Under the pieces are notes generated by a model that saw only the letters and a list, made by a program, of their open reading frames with translations, had not been told where the DNA came from and ran no database searches. A stretch of 64,000 bases of DNA. It comes from Diphasiastrum complanatum. Taxonomy: Eukaryota > Streptophyta > Lycopodiopsida > Lycopodiales > Lycopodiaceae. The stretch covers positions 9,016,364 through 9,080,363 of the forward strand of contig CM055113.1 in assembly GCA_029204225.1 (NCBI GenBank). The letters run 5' to 3'. The position numbers were made by a program, and so were the translations under genes. Positions 48,259-59,687 of the stretch are shown one piece after another; within the stretch, counting starts at the first letter, position 1; each line of letters begins with the position of its first letter.

Positions 48259-50764
48259 AGGGGCGGCTGAGATGGTGACGGAGGGAGGTGCAAACGATGG
48301 GTAAACTGTGTGTAGAGGAGGATGTCAAAAGATTTGAGAATGTATGTAGGACATGTGGAGGGTGGTTGCATGTCGTTTTGAGTTGTGAACAGATCTTGAA
48401 TTGTGTTACGTTGCTTGGATGGATCTGATCAGGGGTAGTGTTGCAACATTGATCGTTTCAGAATGTGAGTGGGCAAGCGGCAACGGGCCAAATGTTTACA
48501 GATTTTCTACTTCAGAATTTGTTGGCTTTTCGTTTCTTTCTCGTGTTCTTGTTCTGGTTCTTTTTCCAGAACAGTTTCGAGGTTGGTTTTGTCTGTTATC
48601 AGGCTTCGTGGGCAATTATTAGATGTGTTCTTGATATTACAATGCCCAAACCAGGCAAAATGGACTGATTAACGCTGTAGTATTGTCCTGCCTGTCAGAG
48701 GACACTCAGGTTTGTCACTCTTGCACTGAAGCACATGCATAAATGACGACAATCAGTCAATCATGCATGCCAAAACATTCAACCATCAGATCAGCATGCA
48801 AAACCGTTGAACAATGACTGAAATCCTACTTTAATGCTGCAAAATAAACTAAAACAGATCCTAAACACTACTATACTTGCATAAATCCACAAAACAAGAA
48901 ACAAGAAACTAATCTACAGTATTTTAGAATTCTAAGAATCAAGAAATCAACCAGTCTTTTGATTCATGGACATCCCAAGAACATCAAGAACAGGGTTGTA
49001 AGGAGATATGCAAGAACTACACCACAAACCCAGCCTATTTAGTTTACCCGAATGTTGATTCCTACATTAATCCACAAACAAGAAATGAAAACTAATCCAC
49101 TCTAGGCAGAAAATATAATCCACTCTACTATCCACAACCACAAAGGACAAGATCATGAATGCATTCACTCAAGAAACAAGCATGATCAAGGAGCTCAATG
49201 GATGCACCATAACTTGTGGAGGCTCTTCTCATTTCAGCATGGAGTCGGTACATTTCACAAAAAGTTCCTCTTCTCAAAGAGGAAGTCTCTTAAATAAGCA
49301 AGAGAGCTCCTTAGCTGGCATCCTAGTGGCATTTCCACATTACACAAATTACAAGTGGAATATTGCTCTCCACTAGAGGTCACCATTAAAAGGTGGCTCA
49401 CTCTACTTTCTTTAAGAGAGGTCTACTTGCATTTATTACATTAGCCTAGAAATACTAGTTCCTACATGGTCATCCATCTTTCGGGATTCACCATGAGGCC
49501 TACACAGTTCTTGCTTGTCATTCCTAACTAGCATCTCTCGGCTCTCATACTCGGTTCTCAGTCTTCGTTCGTCTCATCTCCTCAGAGACCTCCTCGGTCT
49601 AAGGTGAGAGGTTCTCTTGGGTAGCTTTGTCCGAGTATCTTGGGGATTCGTCAGAATCAGCCAACAATGATCTAAATTCTTGACGCTTTCAATAGATTGA
49701 GAATCACTCATCATCTTAAGAATCATCACATTTTCTTATAATTTTCTAATGACAATTAGATATCAATTTATGATCCATCAATCATAAACATTTAGAATCT
49801 CATGATTCGTCAATCACAATTTACAGGATTCCAAAACCATACTTGATCATTGAAAGATACTGGAGTATATGTACAACATACCACTCAGGAAATATAAGAA
49901 TTATTTTAAAATCTTTTCTCCCAAGGAAAAAATTATTGGATTTTAAGAATATTCTTCCAACCTGATCCTTAACAAGATTATGAGTTATCCAAATTCGGCG
50001 ATCAATCAGATAACTAAAGACAGAAGGCATACCAAAACCATTTTAACACATGTCTTTAACAACATAAATTTTATACAATTATCTATAATAAAATCTAGAG
50101 ATCATAAAGTTCTACTGAATTCTGACTGAATTCAGTGGCTATCCTTGATATTTGTTAAACTATGTCATCCAAAATGAGCTCACTAGGATACAACTAAAAT
50201 ATTTGTGAAAAAAAATGTACCACTTAAGATTTTCACTCTTGCTCCTCTCGTATTAGTACCACCAATTTTTTTTTTTTAAATTAGGGGTTTTACAATTAGA
50301 GACTCTCTTAAAATAAAAGGTTGGAACCACATTCAGATCAACTAAATACAAAAAGCATAATTTATAATGAGATTTTTGTGAGAAACACAAAATCCAAGAG
50401 CAAAGCAAAAGAAGAGTTTATTGTCAAATTGAGTTTGACAAGGGTCTATTTCCACACCATTGACTTCACATTTTGATTGAGAGAATTTGTGAGAATATCT
50501 TGGGTGATTAGCTTTGGTTTATTCAAGTTTGGTGTCCAATAACTTTATCACTTTGTTTGGAATGTATGTTGAAAATTTTTTGCATGTTGTGTAGATGCAG
50601 CGTTGAAGACTAAAGCTCAACAACATTTACTTGAACACAAAGGATCAGACAACATTTACTTGAAGACTAAAGCTCAGCAACATTTCCTTGAACACAAACC
50701 CAACTGAATGCTACATGACAAGCAAAACAGCCCATTAACCAGCTCAATGCAGTGTCATCCTCAT
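48259..50764. other. chromovirus leader or inserted DNA, no gene recognised
   Basis: AT-rich, no domain seen. A 63-base-spaced duplication occurs near 50604 and 50665 (GAAGACTAAAGCTCA...AACATTT-CTTGAACACAAA). Short plus-strand frames at 48401-48670 have no recognised similarity. Confidence 0.45.
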
Positions 50765-51068
50765 CTAACGAATGGAAGGCTTCCTTTGCCACTGCCTGAT
50801 AATGTATGCTACCAAAAGAGCAAGTAGGCCTGGAGCCAGCAGCCATGCCAACCCTAAGAAGGGTGACGCCCTAGAGTTAAAAGGGTGAAGATTTCAATTC
50901 TAGTGAAAAGTTGGGAGATTGGAGGCATAAAAAATGATGCGGTGTTGTTGACTTCCATCTCAAAACTTCCACACAAGAAGCTAAGTACATATTTGTTGGT
51001 TCATTTAGCACAGTCCAGTTGCGTTGAATCCATCTCCTTTAACGGGCAGGCCCACGTTCACACTGCCG
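50765..51068 (-). pseudogene. possible last two exons of an unrecognised membrane-protein gene
   Basis: Minus strand. Exon 51068-51012 (57 bases) follows an acceptor AATTCAAG and reads GSVNVGLPVKGDGFNATGL. The proposed intron 51011-50871 (141 bases) begins GTGCTA (weak donor) and ends ACTCTAG. Exon 50870-50765 then continues in frame as ASPFLGLAWLLAPGLLALLV, on through AYIIRQWQRKPSIR and a stop at 50765. The second exon encodes one strongly hydrophobic, probably membrane-spanning helix with a basic tail. No upstream exon was found. I do not recognise the protein. It lies antisense inside the chromovirus leader. It could be a captured or stranded host gene piece, or coincidence. Confidence 0.35.
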
Positions 51069-52830
51069 CTTGAATTGGATCACTTGGTCAACCAATCATC
51101 TACCCCCCTCAAATGTGGCTCAGGCTAAAAGCCCCAAATTTGGCTAGGAAAAGGACCAATCTGGAATGAGTAGTACTTTTATCTAGTGATCATTCAAAAG
51201 TTTTGATTGTTCATTAGTTAAGTGCCACACTCAACTACTGGCAAATCAACATATAGATCGGCATAAAAACCGCGTTCCAACAAGATTTGCATTATTCTTG
51301 GTCTTTATTGATCACATAAAACAAGAAATGCTCCTTGTTAGTTGACACATTCCAAAATCTTCAACCGAAAGTGAGAGGTACTGTGACAATATAAAACTGA
51401 ATGATTTCAACTCAGTAAGGTCATTCACTTTATAAGCAATTTCTATTTAATCAATAACCAACGAATTTGAACAAAATCAAAACATCCACGGTTCCTTCAA
51501 AATTTTACATAATTGAGATTTTCAAATTTCGTTTGATATGGAACAAAACTTTGAAAATCGATTTAAAACATCGACAGTTTCACAGTTGCCATCCCATTTT
51601 GAAAGGATTCCGAAACATTCAACATGCATCAGACATGACATGCAGTGATTAAAAAATCAATTTTTTTTTTCGTAAATTGCCTAGTAACTGGGAAAATTTG
51701 CTTTTCGACTTGTTTTTTATAAAATTGTATTCAAGCATAAATTACTCTGATCAACCTATTGTACCACACTGTATCATGCATCCAAAAATGCATACAGGTC
51801 CATCCAAACATTTCCAGTGTCCACATGCATGCATGCAATTAGAACATTTCAGAAATTTTTAAATTTTAGTCTAAAAATTGTGAAACTTCCAACGCTCATA
51901 ACTTTTGCTACAGGACACCGTTTTGGTTGTTGTAAAGCACAATACATAGGGAGAGTAGGTCTACAAGACACCTGCAATGTCACACTGCCACCTAGGGTTC
52001 ACAAGTGCGAGCTATAAATGACCAAAAATCAGGTAAGAGGGCACACTTTTCCAAGGAGGTTTCACCAAAATAATAAGCATCCAATTAGAGGTTACAAGCA
52101 CTCTTCTAACTTCATTAGAGAGGCATAGAGGCTTCTATCAGGTCCCGCAAGCAATCATAAGTTCAGATCATGCAAAAATTGCATTTATGGACTCCTCCAA
52201 CAAGCAAAACTTCAAGATAATGGTGCCTTAGCTTCCCAACATCAAATTGGGTGCATGATGGCTCAAATCAGAGGCAATCCATCATATATTTCAGCTTGTA
52301 AAAGGATGCAACAGGTTCAGACCACCATTTGAGAGTTATTCAAGCTCAAAAAACCACAAAAATACACTATTTTGTTTTTAACTGTTTGAGACCCTTAATG
52401 GTGTCCAATCCTAACCAAAACTTCATGAAAGCCTTAAGACAACATCATTACACCTCGAAAAACGTGCATGCAAAGTATTGGCCAAGAATTTTATGAAAAT
52501 CTCCAAAATTAGTACAAAGACCATCAAAAAATCATGTTTTTTGACCATTTTTGTGGATCAAATCCACAATTAAGTGCAATTAGACACAAATCCCTGTAAA
52601 TAAATTACATGCAAGCACTTGACCAGAAATCACTATCTTTGACCATAACCACGGTATGCGATCATTAGAATCAATCATAATGACTTGGAAACAGGAAGTA
52701 AAATTCTGAAAAACATTCATGGATAGTAGCTTTGATGAATTTCAAGCCAAAACATGGAATACTAGCTCAAAGACCACAGGGTCTCATGAGAGTTTGCTGG
52801 ACTGACCTCCTAAAGAGTAGAAAGGGTTGA
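51069..52830. other. chromovirus leader or inserted DNA, no gene recognised
   Basis: AT-rich, many stops. At 52799-52815 the 17 bases TGGACTGACCTCCTAAA match the right LTR (near 57652) exactly, just before gag. Confidence 0.45.
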
Positions 52831-53830
52831 TGCCAAAGTTGAAGGCATTGAGCAGATGTTAAAGTGGATCTTAGAACAATTGAAGCCTGGCCATGCACCA
52901 GAAAGAGTTAGTGCAACAGGGAATGTGGGTGGTGAGCCTGGTTCAAATGAAAGAGATCTTGGCAAGAAGGGCAAGTTGACGTCCATTAAGGACTTGAAAC
53001 CTCCAAACTTTACAGGTGTAGTAGCGGTAAGAACCACATATGCGATGGAAAATTGGCTACAAAAATGGGAAAAGGCCTTTGGAATGTGTGGAATTACCGA
53101 TGAGTAAAAAATGATTGCTGAAGCTACCTATCGGTTATAGGAATCGGCACAACGATGGTGGAGAAAGGCTGAAATAGATGGCCTTGTACCGGATTCATGG
53201 GAGGCATTTCGACAAATTTTTGTGCAAAATTGGGTTCCTCTAGATGAAAAGAATCGAGACATGCAACAATGCCTCAAGCAAGGCAATTGGTCAGTTCAAG
53301 AATATGCTGATCGGTATTAGAGGCGTTGTTGAGGATTCCTGAGGATGTGCCTATGTATTTACAGGTGTTTTATTTCATCGAAGGACTCAGGGAGAGTTTG
53401 CGGTCTTTGTGCGAAAGGAGCAAACACACACTGTTCAGAATGTCATTCAGATGGCTCTTTATTATGAAGATGGGAAGAAGTCCGATGAACCTACTGTGGG
53501 AACCTCGAGTGGTCAAGGCCAAGGGGGCCAAATGCCTTGGGGTAAGTGCAAATTCAAGAAGTTCAAAGGCCAATGGCAAGGGCAAGGACAAGGGAAAGTT
53601 CCAGGTGGCCAAAAGGGTAAAGGGGTTGGTGCTCCAAAAGGCAAAGGGTTGTATGGGCGACCTAATGCCCAAGGGGATCAATGCTATATGTTGTCGCCAC
53701 AAGACCAAGAGAGAGCAAAAAGAGAGAATTTAGGCTTTGGATGCTTGGGACAACATCGGTGGAAGGAATGTCCACGAAACCAGATGAGAACCACTTATAG
53801 CCTTCAAGTAGAGCAGCAGTAGCAACCAGT
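52831..53830 (+). pseudogene. chromovirus Gag, decayed
   Basis: Begins in RVDAKVEGIEQMLKWILEQL, then LKPPNFTGV, MENWLQKWEKAFGMCGI, a stop at 53105, then ESAQRWWRKAEIDGLV, PDSWEAFRQIFVQNWVP and GNWSVQEYADRY with another stop and frame change near 53320. A Gly/Lys/Gln-rich basic region (53500-53690) and a ruined knuckle (GCLGQHRWKECP, first Cys lost) follow. Gag would form the element's particle. Confidence 0.82.
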
Positions 53831-54945
53831 GGAAGTAGAAGAGATCTTGCCAGAAGCTAATCCTGATGTTCCTCGTTTGATGAATGTTTTTGTTGTGCGG
53901 AAGGTGGACACGGCTCCTCCAGTGACACTATCGAAAGCGGCGCAACATGGGTATCAATTTCTTGACACTTCTTTGATAGTTATGCATGGATAGCTTTGTG
54001 GTAGAAGTATTTTAGTTCTATTTGACACTGGGTCCTCGCATAATGTCATAAATTCAACTCTTGTTAAGAAGTTAAAAGTGAGCACACAATCGTCCAAGTA
54101 CCGGTACACAGTCGAGATGGCTGATGGAAAGGGTACAGAGATTTGGGACACGAGGATTGTGAGTATGTCTTTAGTTATTTAGGGTTATTCTGAGGAGTTG
54201 GATTTTGAGATAATTTGTTTGGCGCGCTTTGATGTCGTTCTAGGGATGTCTTGGAACGCAATGTGGAAGCCTTACATAGCCTGAGATACTCATGTGTATG
54301 AGTTTCAGCATGGTGGTAAGCTTCATTCCATCTGTGGTGAGCCAGATGTGCCTCCAGGACTATTGGTCTCAGCTACGTAGTTGCGTAAGTTATGTATGTT
54401 TGTTTTCTGTTGGATATGACTATTAGTACTAGTGAGAGTAGCATGTGGCAGGTGCAAGACAATACTTCAACTAACCTAGACCGTGAAATTAGGAGCGAGT
54501 TTGCAGATGTGTTTACTGATGATTTGCCCTCTGCATTACTGCCTAATAGGAATGTTGAGCATAAAATTGAGCTTATTCCTGGATCTTGTCCTGTAAATAG
54601 ACCACCTTATAGAATGAGTTTGAGAGAGGAAGAGAAGGTGAGGAAGATGCTAGAGGACTATCTTGCACATGGGCAGATTAGGCCTTCTCACCTTTTGCCT
54701 CGCCAATCATTCTAGTAAAAAAGGACAGATGTTGGCGTATGTGTGTGGATTATCGAGGCCTTAATCAGATTACTATTAAGAATTGATATCCTATGCCACA
54801 TATTGATGATTTGTTTGATGCTCTTCATGGTGCCACTGTATTTAGTAAAATAGACTTGAAGAGTGGATATCATTAGGTTAGAGTTCGTGAAGAGGATGTT
54901 CATAAAACTGCCTTCCAAACTCGATTTGGTCATTATGAGTATCTT
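53831..54945 (+). pseudogene. chromovirus protease and first half of RT
   Basis: Protease active site VLFDTGSSHNVI near 54015-54050 is intact in its core, followed by DVVLGMSWNAMW (54230s). RT reads FADVFTDDLPSALLPNR (54500s), PPYRMSLREEEKVRKMLEDY, a frame change at 54715, then [17 protein letters not shown], stop, DLKSGYH, stop, and EDVHKTAFQTRFGHYEYL, where the tRNA-like insertion begins. Confidence 0.85.
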
Positions 54946-55046
54946 ACCCAATGGGGTTGGCTCAACTGGTTAGCTTGGCATCCAAAGTTTCTTTGGTCCC
55001 AGGTTCGAGCCTCCCCTTGGAAACCAAGAAGCATTATGAGTATCTT
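54931..55046 (+). mobile_element. tRNA-derived SINE-like insertion with 15-base target duplications
   Basis: CATTATGAGTATCTT at 54931-54945 is repeated exactly at 55032-55046. Between lie 86 bases with a good polymerase III A box (TGGCTCAACTGGTTA, 54958-54972) and B box (GGTTCGAGCCT, 55002-55012) spaced 44 bases, as in tRNA genes. GGGG near 54953 could pair with CCCC near 55013. The anticodon arm (CCAAA-GTTTC-TTTGG) has a loop of only five, so it is not a working tRNA gene. RT homology (HYEYL...WMPFGLTNAPATF) resumes after the second repeat. Confidence 0.85.
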
Positions 55047-56158
55047 TGGATGCCCTTTGGTTTGACTAATGCCCCAGCTACATTCATGATGTTGATGAAT
55101 GATATACTAAGACCGTATATGGGTAAGTTTGTTGTAAACTTTATTGATGGCATTTTGACTTACAGTGCAGGTGAGGCCAAGCATGTGGCCCACCTTAGGA
55201 CTGTGTTGTCTACCTTGAGGGAAAACAAATTGTTTGCTAACGCAAAAAAGAGCGAACTTTTTAAAAAGAAAATTGAGTATCTAGATCATATTGTGACTGC
55301 TGATGGAGTAAGACCGGATCCTAAAATAGTTGTTGTGATCGTTGCATGGCCTGTGCCAGCTGATTTGACAACATTGAAGTCTTTTCTAGGATTTGCGGTG
55401 TTTTATAGAAAATATGTTCAAGAATTATTCATGTATTGCAGCACCTTTGAAAATTTTAACTCAAAAGAATAAGTTTCGTGGGTGGACTGAACTGAAGCAA
55501 GCAAGCTTTGATCAGTTAAAGCAAGCTATCGCTAAGTACGTCACTCTAAAAATTGTTCACCCTCTAAAACCCTATATCCTTGATACGGATGCGAGTGACA
55601 TTGCTGTGGGGGCAGCGCTGATGTAGGAGGGAAGACATGTAGCCTTCGAGAGCAAGAAGCTCACCTCGGCACAACGAAATTACCCAACTCATGAGAAAGA
55701 GTTGTTTGCCATAATCCATGCGTTAAAGGTATGGAGGCATTATTTGTACGGATCCGAGTTGTATGTGTACATTGATTATGATACCTTGAGGTATTTATGC
55801 AAACAACGCGATCTCAGAGGCCGACAGGAGAGATGGTCTGAACTTATGCAAGAATTTCAGATGAAAATTCGGTATAAGAAAAGGGCAAAAAATAGAGTGG
55901 TTGTTGCATTGTCTCGGATAGTGTATCAAATGTCATTTGTGGTCATTGAAAATGACCTATTGGTTGAGATAGAGAAGGCTCAACTTGAGGATCCTCAGTG
56001 TAAGAGAGTGGAGCTTGAGGTGAGTCATGGCCATGCAGAGTCTCAGGAGGAGAGCTCTATTCCCTTTGCTCGCACTTATCTTAAGTATACCATAGAAGAT
56101 GGTTTTGTTAAGAGGAATGGCAAATTTTTCATTCCAGCTTGTGAGGAGGCGTAGGAAA
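55047..56158 (+). pseudogene. chromovirus RT second half and RNase H
   Basis: RT continues WMPFGLTNAPATFMMLMND. The catalytic motif reads FIDGILTYS where YLDDILVYS is usual, so the second catalytic Asp is lost. Then comes FKKKIEYLDHIVTADGVRPD, a frame change near 55430, FDQLKQAIAKYV, and RNase H: LDTDASDIAVGAALM, stop, HEKELFAIIHALKVWRHYL, ERWSELMQEFQMKIRY. A stop at 56152 ends the segment. Confidence 0.87.
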
Positions 56159-56866
56159 ATCTTGCATTCCTGTCATAATAGCCCTAGTACAGGTCATCCT
56201 GGTGTGCATAAGACTTGCGAGTTGATCCGACGTAATTTCTGGTGGCCTAAGATTAATAAAGATGTCCATAGTTATGTGACACGTTGTTTTAAGTGTCAAG
56301 TTAACAAAGTCAAAAGGATTATAGCTCCTGAATTGTTACACCCCTTGCCTATTCTAGAGGGAAGATGGGAGAGTGTATCGATGGACTTTATTACACACTT
56401 GCCTCGTACGCAGCTTCAACATGATACGATAATGGTTGTGGTTGACAGACTCACAAAAATGGCTCATTTCATTCCAACCCATTTTAAGATTGATGCACCT
56501 GGAGTAGCTGATCTATTTATACAACATGTATTCAGACTTCATGGGTTACCATCATCCGTAGTGTCTAATAGAGATCCACGTTTCACGGGTCATTTATGGA
56601 CTGCCGTAATGGATAAGCTTGAGGTGCAGTTGAGAATGAGTAGTACTGATCACCCGGGATCGCACACAAGAGAGTTCGAGGAAGGAGACATGGTGTTTCT
56701 CATGATTCCAAAGGACTCAACTTCTCTTAAGATAGGGAAGTGTTACAAGTTATCTCCGCGTTATTGTGGACCTTGGAAAATAGTTAAAAAGCTTAATGAT
56801 GTTGCTTATAAACTAGCGTTGCCTCAAGATTGTAAAGTTCATCCTGTTTTTCATGTTTCGCACTAA
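56159..56866 (+). pseudogene. chromovirus integrase with deleted catalytic segment
   Basis: Zinc finger: HNSPSTGHPGVHKT, then WWPKINKDV, CFKCQ. Core: MDFITHLPRT (first Asp), VVDRLTKMAHFIP, SVVSNRDPRFTG (second Asp). The frame then runs MSSTDHPGSHTREFEEGDMV: the segment after STxHP with the catalytic Glu is missing, about 110-130 codons. The C-terminal part GPWKIVKKLNDVAYKLALP, VHPVFHVSH is present. Confidence 0.87.
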
Positions 56867-57113
56867 AAGAGAGTTTTACATGAGGGTGATAACTTGCTAA
56901 CCAATGGACTTGTATTGTTTCAAGAGCATGAAGGGGCAATGCACGGACTTGACAGAGTATTGGATCAGAGAGAGAAACCGTCTGATCCGTGAGTACTTGG
57001 TTGTGTGGCACGATAGTCCTCTCACCGATGCTACCTGGGAGACCACACACGCTTTGCATGCACAATACCCTTCTTTTACCATCGCGGACGATGTTCCTTG
57101 GGGAGGGAAGGAA
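56867..57113 (+). pseudogene. chromodomain and polypurine tract
   Basis: After a stop and frame change: VLDQRERNRLIREYLVVWHD, SPLTDATWET and AQYPSFTIADD. This is a C-terminal chromodomain, thought in chromoviruses to steer integration to chromatin. GGGGAGGGAAGGA at 57100-57113 is the polypurine tract. Confidence 0.82.
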
Positions 57114-58065
57114 TGTTATGTACTTGTGAACACGTGAGACTTGTAAATTTGTAAATATTAAATGGCTCACACCGGCATTAGAGGAGTTCTAAATCCAAAA
57201 AAGACCCTTTGTAAAGATTCTTTTTATATTTTTTCTCAATTTTCTCTTGCACATGAACCAATCAAAACACTCAAATTTGAAATCTACATAACGTAACTTT
57301 TTGAGTCCACATTTTGATTCCACACTAAAAATGGCATAACTTTTTAGTGGTAAGTCCGAATTTAGCGGAGTTTAGTGCATTGGAAAGCGCTCGGCAAGGG
57401 CTTTCCAATGACATGTTAGATGACTACTTCTGAGCTATGATTAAAAAGTTATGGCAAGTCGAAAGTATTAGTGTTATAATATTTTAATAATATAAACTAC
57501 ATCTTGCACGAATTCTTAAAGGGTCTTTTTGGAGCTCAAAACTCCTCTAATAGCCTATGGTGTTTTTTGTAAAAATGTAAATAGCAGGTTTCTGATAACT
57601 TGTTGTCCTGCTTATATTTGGTATAGGGTACTAGGTCTTAATGTAGAGGTTTGGACTGACCTCCTAAAAAGTAGGAGAGTTGACCGGCCAACGAGACACA
57701 TGTCATATGCTCATTAGGAAACTTGGTCTAGTGCATGAGTGACATGGACGGTCCTCCTACTCGCTTGCCAATGTGTTAGGGTACTGCCACATGGCAAGTG
57801 TCGATTGTGCATGGGGTTTGCCATGTGTCGATGTCAGGAAAGGGCCAGGCTTAAGTGGGTGCTTGAGGATTGTGTATAAGTGAGCCTAGAGAGAGGCATT
57901 CCTCATCATAATCTATGCAGTAAGTGGTTGGGAGGAGACTTAGCAACAGTGCTCTTATGTGTTTATCTAGATAGTTTACTATGTACTTTGAGGAGAAATC
58001 AATAAAGTGGATATCTTGGGAGCCTACTTTGGTGTGCTTTGGGTTGTATTCAGATAGCTTTGTCA
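57114..58065 (+). repeat. right LTR of the chromovirus, interrupted
   Basis: Starts TGTTATGTACTTGTGAAC and ends AGCTTTGTCA. About 576 bases after removing the 376-base insertion at 57177-57552. Confidence 0.88.
57177..57552. mobile_element. MITE-like foldback element inside the right LTR
   Basis: Absent from the left LTR. Ends are inverted: ATTAGAGGAGTT at the left and AACTCCTCTAAT at the right, followed inward by CCAAAAAAGACCCTTT and AAAGGGTCTTTTTGG. Inner inverted pieces also pair: CATTGGAAAGC with GCTTTCCAATG, and GGCATAACTTTTTAG with TTAAAAAGTTATGGC. No coding frame. Flanking bases allow only a 2-3-base target duplication, so the superfamily is not assigned. Confidence 0.85.
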
Positions 58066-58830
58066 TAAAGCTAATCTAGCACCCCCTTGCTTCACCACAA
58101 TCAATCACATAGCTACCAACACAAACACAAGCATACTCAAGATCTTACCCCCATCTAAGTCCCATACCAAAGATGGAGATCCTCACAAAAGTAAGCTAGC
58201 AAAAAGTGCTCTCTACACTCTAGCCTTCCACTAGTGAATAGAAGCAAGCATTGAGCAACAACACAAGAATTCCCCCTCCCTATGGGCGCCCTCTCCCTCT
58301 CCCAGTCTTATAGATTGGAAAAGACTCCCTCCAAAGCACTAGAGAGTGTCCTCACAAGCCAATGAGAAGAGGGGAGGCAAAGGAAAGGCCAAGAGCCTCA
58401 TAAGTTAGTGGAATGTCAACTATAACTTATGTTTCTTGAATAACCACTTCTTGGTTGCTTTAGGGACATCAAGAGACCCTAGTAGGTGTGCGCTCCTACT
58501 AGGTCCCAATGAGCCACATGTGATGGCTAACTATGGCCCAAGGCCAATTATGTGATCATGGCTCAAGGTTGAGGCCCAAGGTTTAGGAAAATGACCAATA
58601 CCCATGGTAATGTCCTCCTAACACCTCATAAGGTTCCATGCCTCCATATAAGGCATAAACACCTTTATGTCCTTATCCAAGGACTTAAGTACCTTAATCC
58701 AAAGGCCCCTACACTTATCCAAGGGTACCCCTTATCCAAGGGTGACACGCCATTTAGCCCCTCAGATACTAAAGGGCATATAGGGGATATTGAAGTACTG
58801 CTAGTTACATAGGTATGTAACATTAGGGAT
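58066..58830. repeat. dispersed repeat R, right part of the split copy
   Basis: Continues the copy begun at 46560-46691 and matches 45200-45560, with about 300 extra bases (58310-58710) not in the intact-looking copy. Confidence 0.75.
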
Positions 58831-58879
58831 TTTAAGATACACCCAAGTTCTGACCTCAATTTCTTGAGACGAGTGACCA

Positions 58880-59660
58880 TGGTTAGCATAAAACTGAGCT
58901 CTATCCTAAGCGATTTTCATGCTTTCTTTGGCCACTTGTAGCATATATCTTGCAGGAAATCCACTGCAACTTGCACCTTGAGACCTTTGAGTTCGACAGA
59001 AACTGGAGAACGTGGCTGCAAGCGTAAAAGGACTGAATCCAATGGTAGAATACTTCGCACTATTGTGTGCGAACTCAACCATTGGGAGATTCTTTTTCCA
59101 ATTAGACTGTCGGTGAGAAACATATGCTCTAAGCATATCTTCCAACATCTGGCTGATACATTCTCTCTGACCATCAGATTTTGGGTGATCTGAAGAACTA
59201 AGACTAAGGGTTGTTTATCAAATACTGACTGCCAGAACTAGCCAGTAAATTTGAAGTCACGGTCACTAACAATATCATTCGACAAGCCATACAATTTGAA
59301 CAACTTTTCAACGAAAGGCTAGGCTAGTTCAGATGCCTTGACAATTAATTTAGTTGGTATAAATTGCGCATCTTGATTATCCTGTCAACCACCACCAAAT
59401 GGCATCATGACCACTCCTAGTTCTTGGGAGTCCAATCACAAAATCCATTGAAATACGTGACCAGCACAAGGGTTGCCATGACACTGCTGCAAGATTTGGG
59501 CTTGCAAGTCCTCCCTATTTGGCACATAAACCTTTCCCTTATGGAAAAGCAGGCCATTCCTTATGGAATAGTCTTCAAGCATCTTATCATTTCGGGATTG
59601 CTTGGGATCTTGTTTCCCAAGGTCATCACTAGATCTAGAATTTCTCGTCGTGACATCTAG
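58880..59660 (-). pseudogene. gypsy integrase, decayed
   Basis: Minus-strand reading in changing frames: SNDIVSDRDFKFTG (second catalytic Asp, near 59250), SDGQRECISQMLEDMLRAYV (catalytic Glu region, near 59140), SNWKKNLPMVEFAHNSA and GFSPFTLA, then decay towards 58880. Unlike the other two gypsy copies this one keeps the Glu segment. Confidence 0.75.
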
Positions 59661-59687
59661 CCAGATGTGACCGAAAAACCCATCAAC

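Larger units (their letters stand above)
46692..58065 (+). mobile_element. Ty3/gypsy chromovirus with both LTRs, decayed
   Basis: Left LTR 46692-47276 and right LTR 57114-58065 (the latter enlarged by an insertion) are clearly alike. A tRNA primer site follows the left LTR and a purine tract precedes the right one. Order inside is gag, protease, RT, RNase H, integrase and a chromodomain, the signature of the chromovirus clade. All domains carry stops or deletions. Leader length (47.3-52.8 kb) is far beyond the family norm, implying extra inserted DNA. Flanks are the two halves of repeat R; the bases beside the ends (AAGCC left, AAGCT right) may be a worn 5-base target duplication. Confidence 0.88.

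Noticed and set aside
54946-55031. Functional tRNA gene
   Set aside because: A and B boxes are good, but the anticodon arm has a 5-base loop and the stems are poor; exact target duplications show it is an inserted retroposon.
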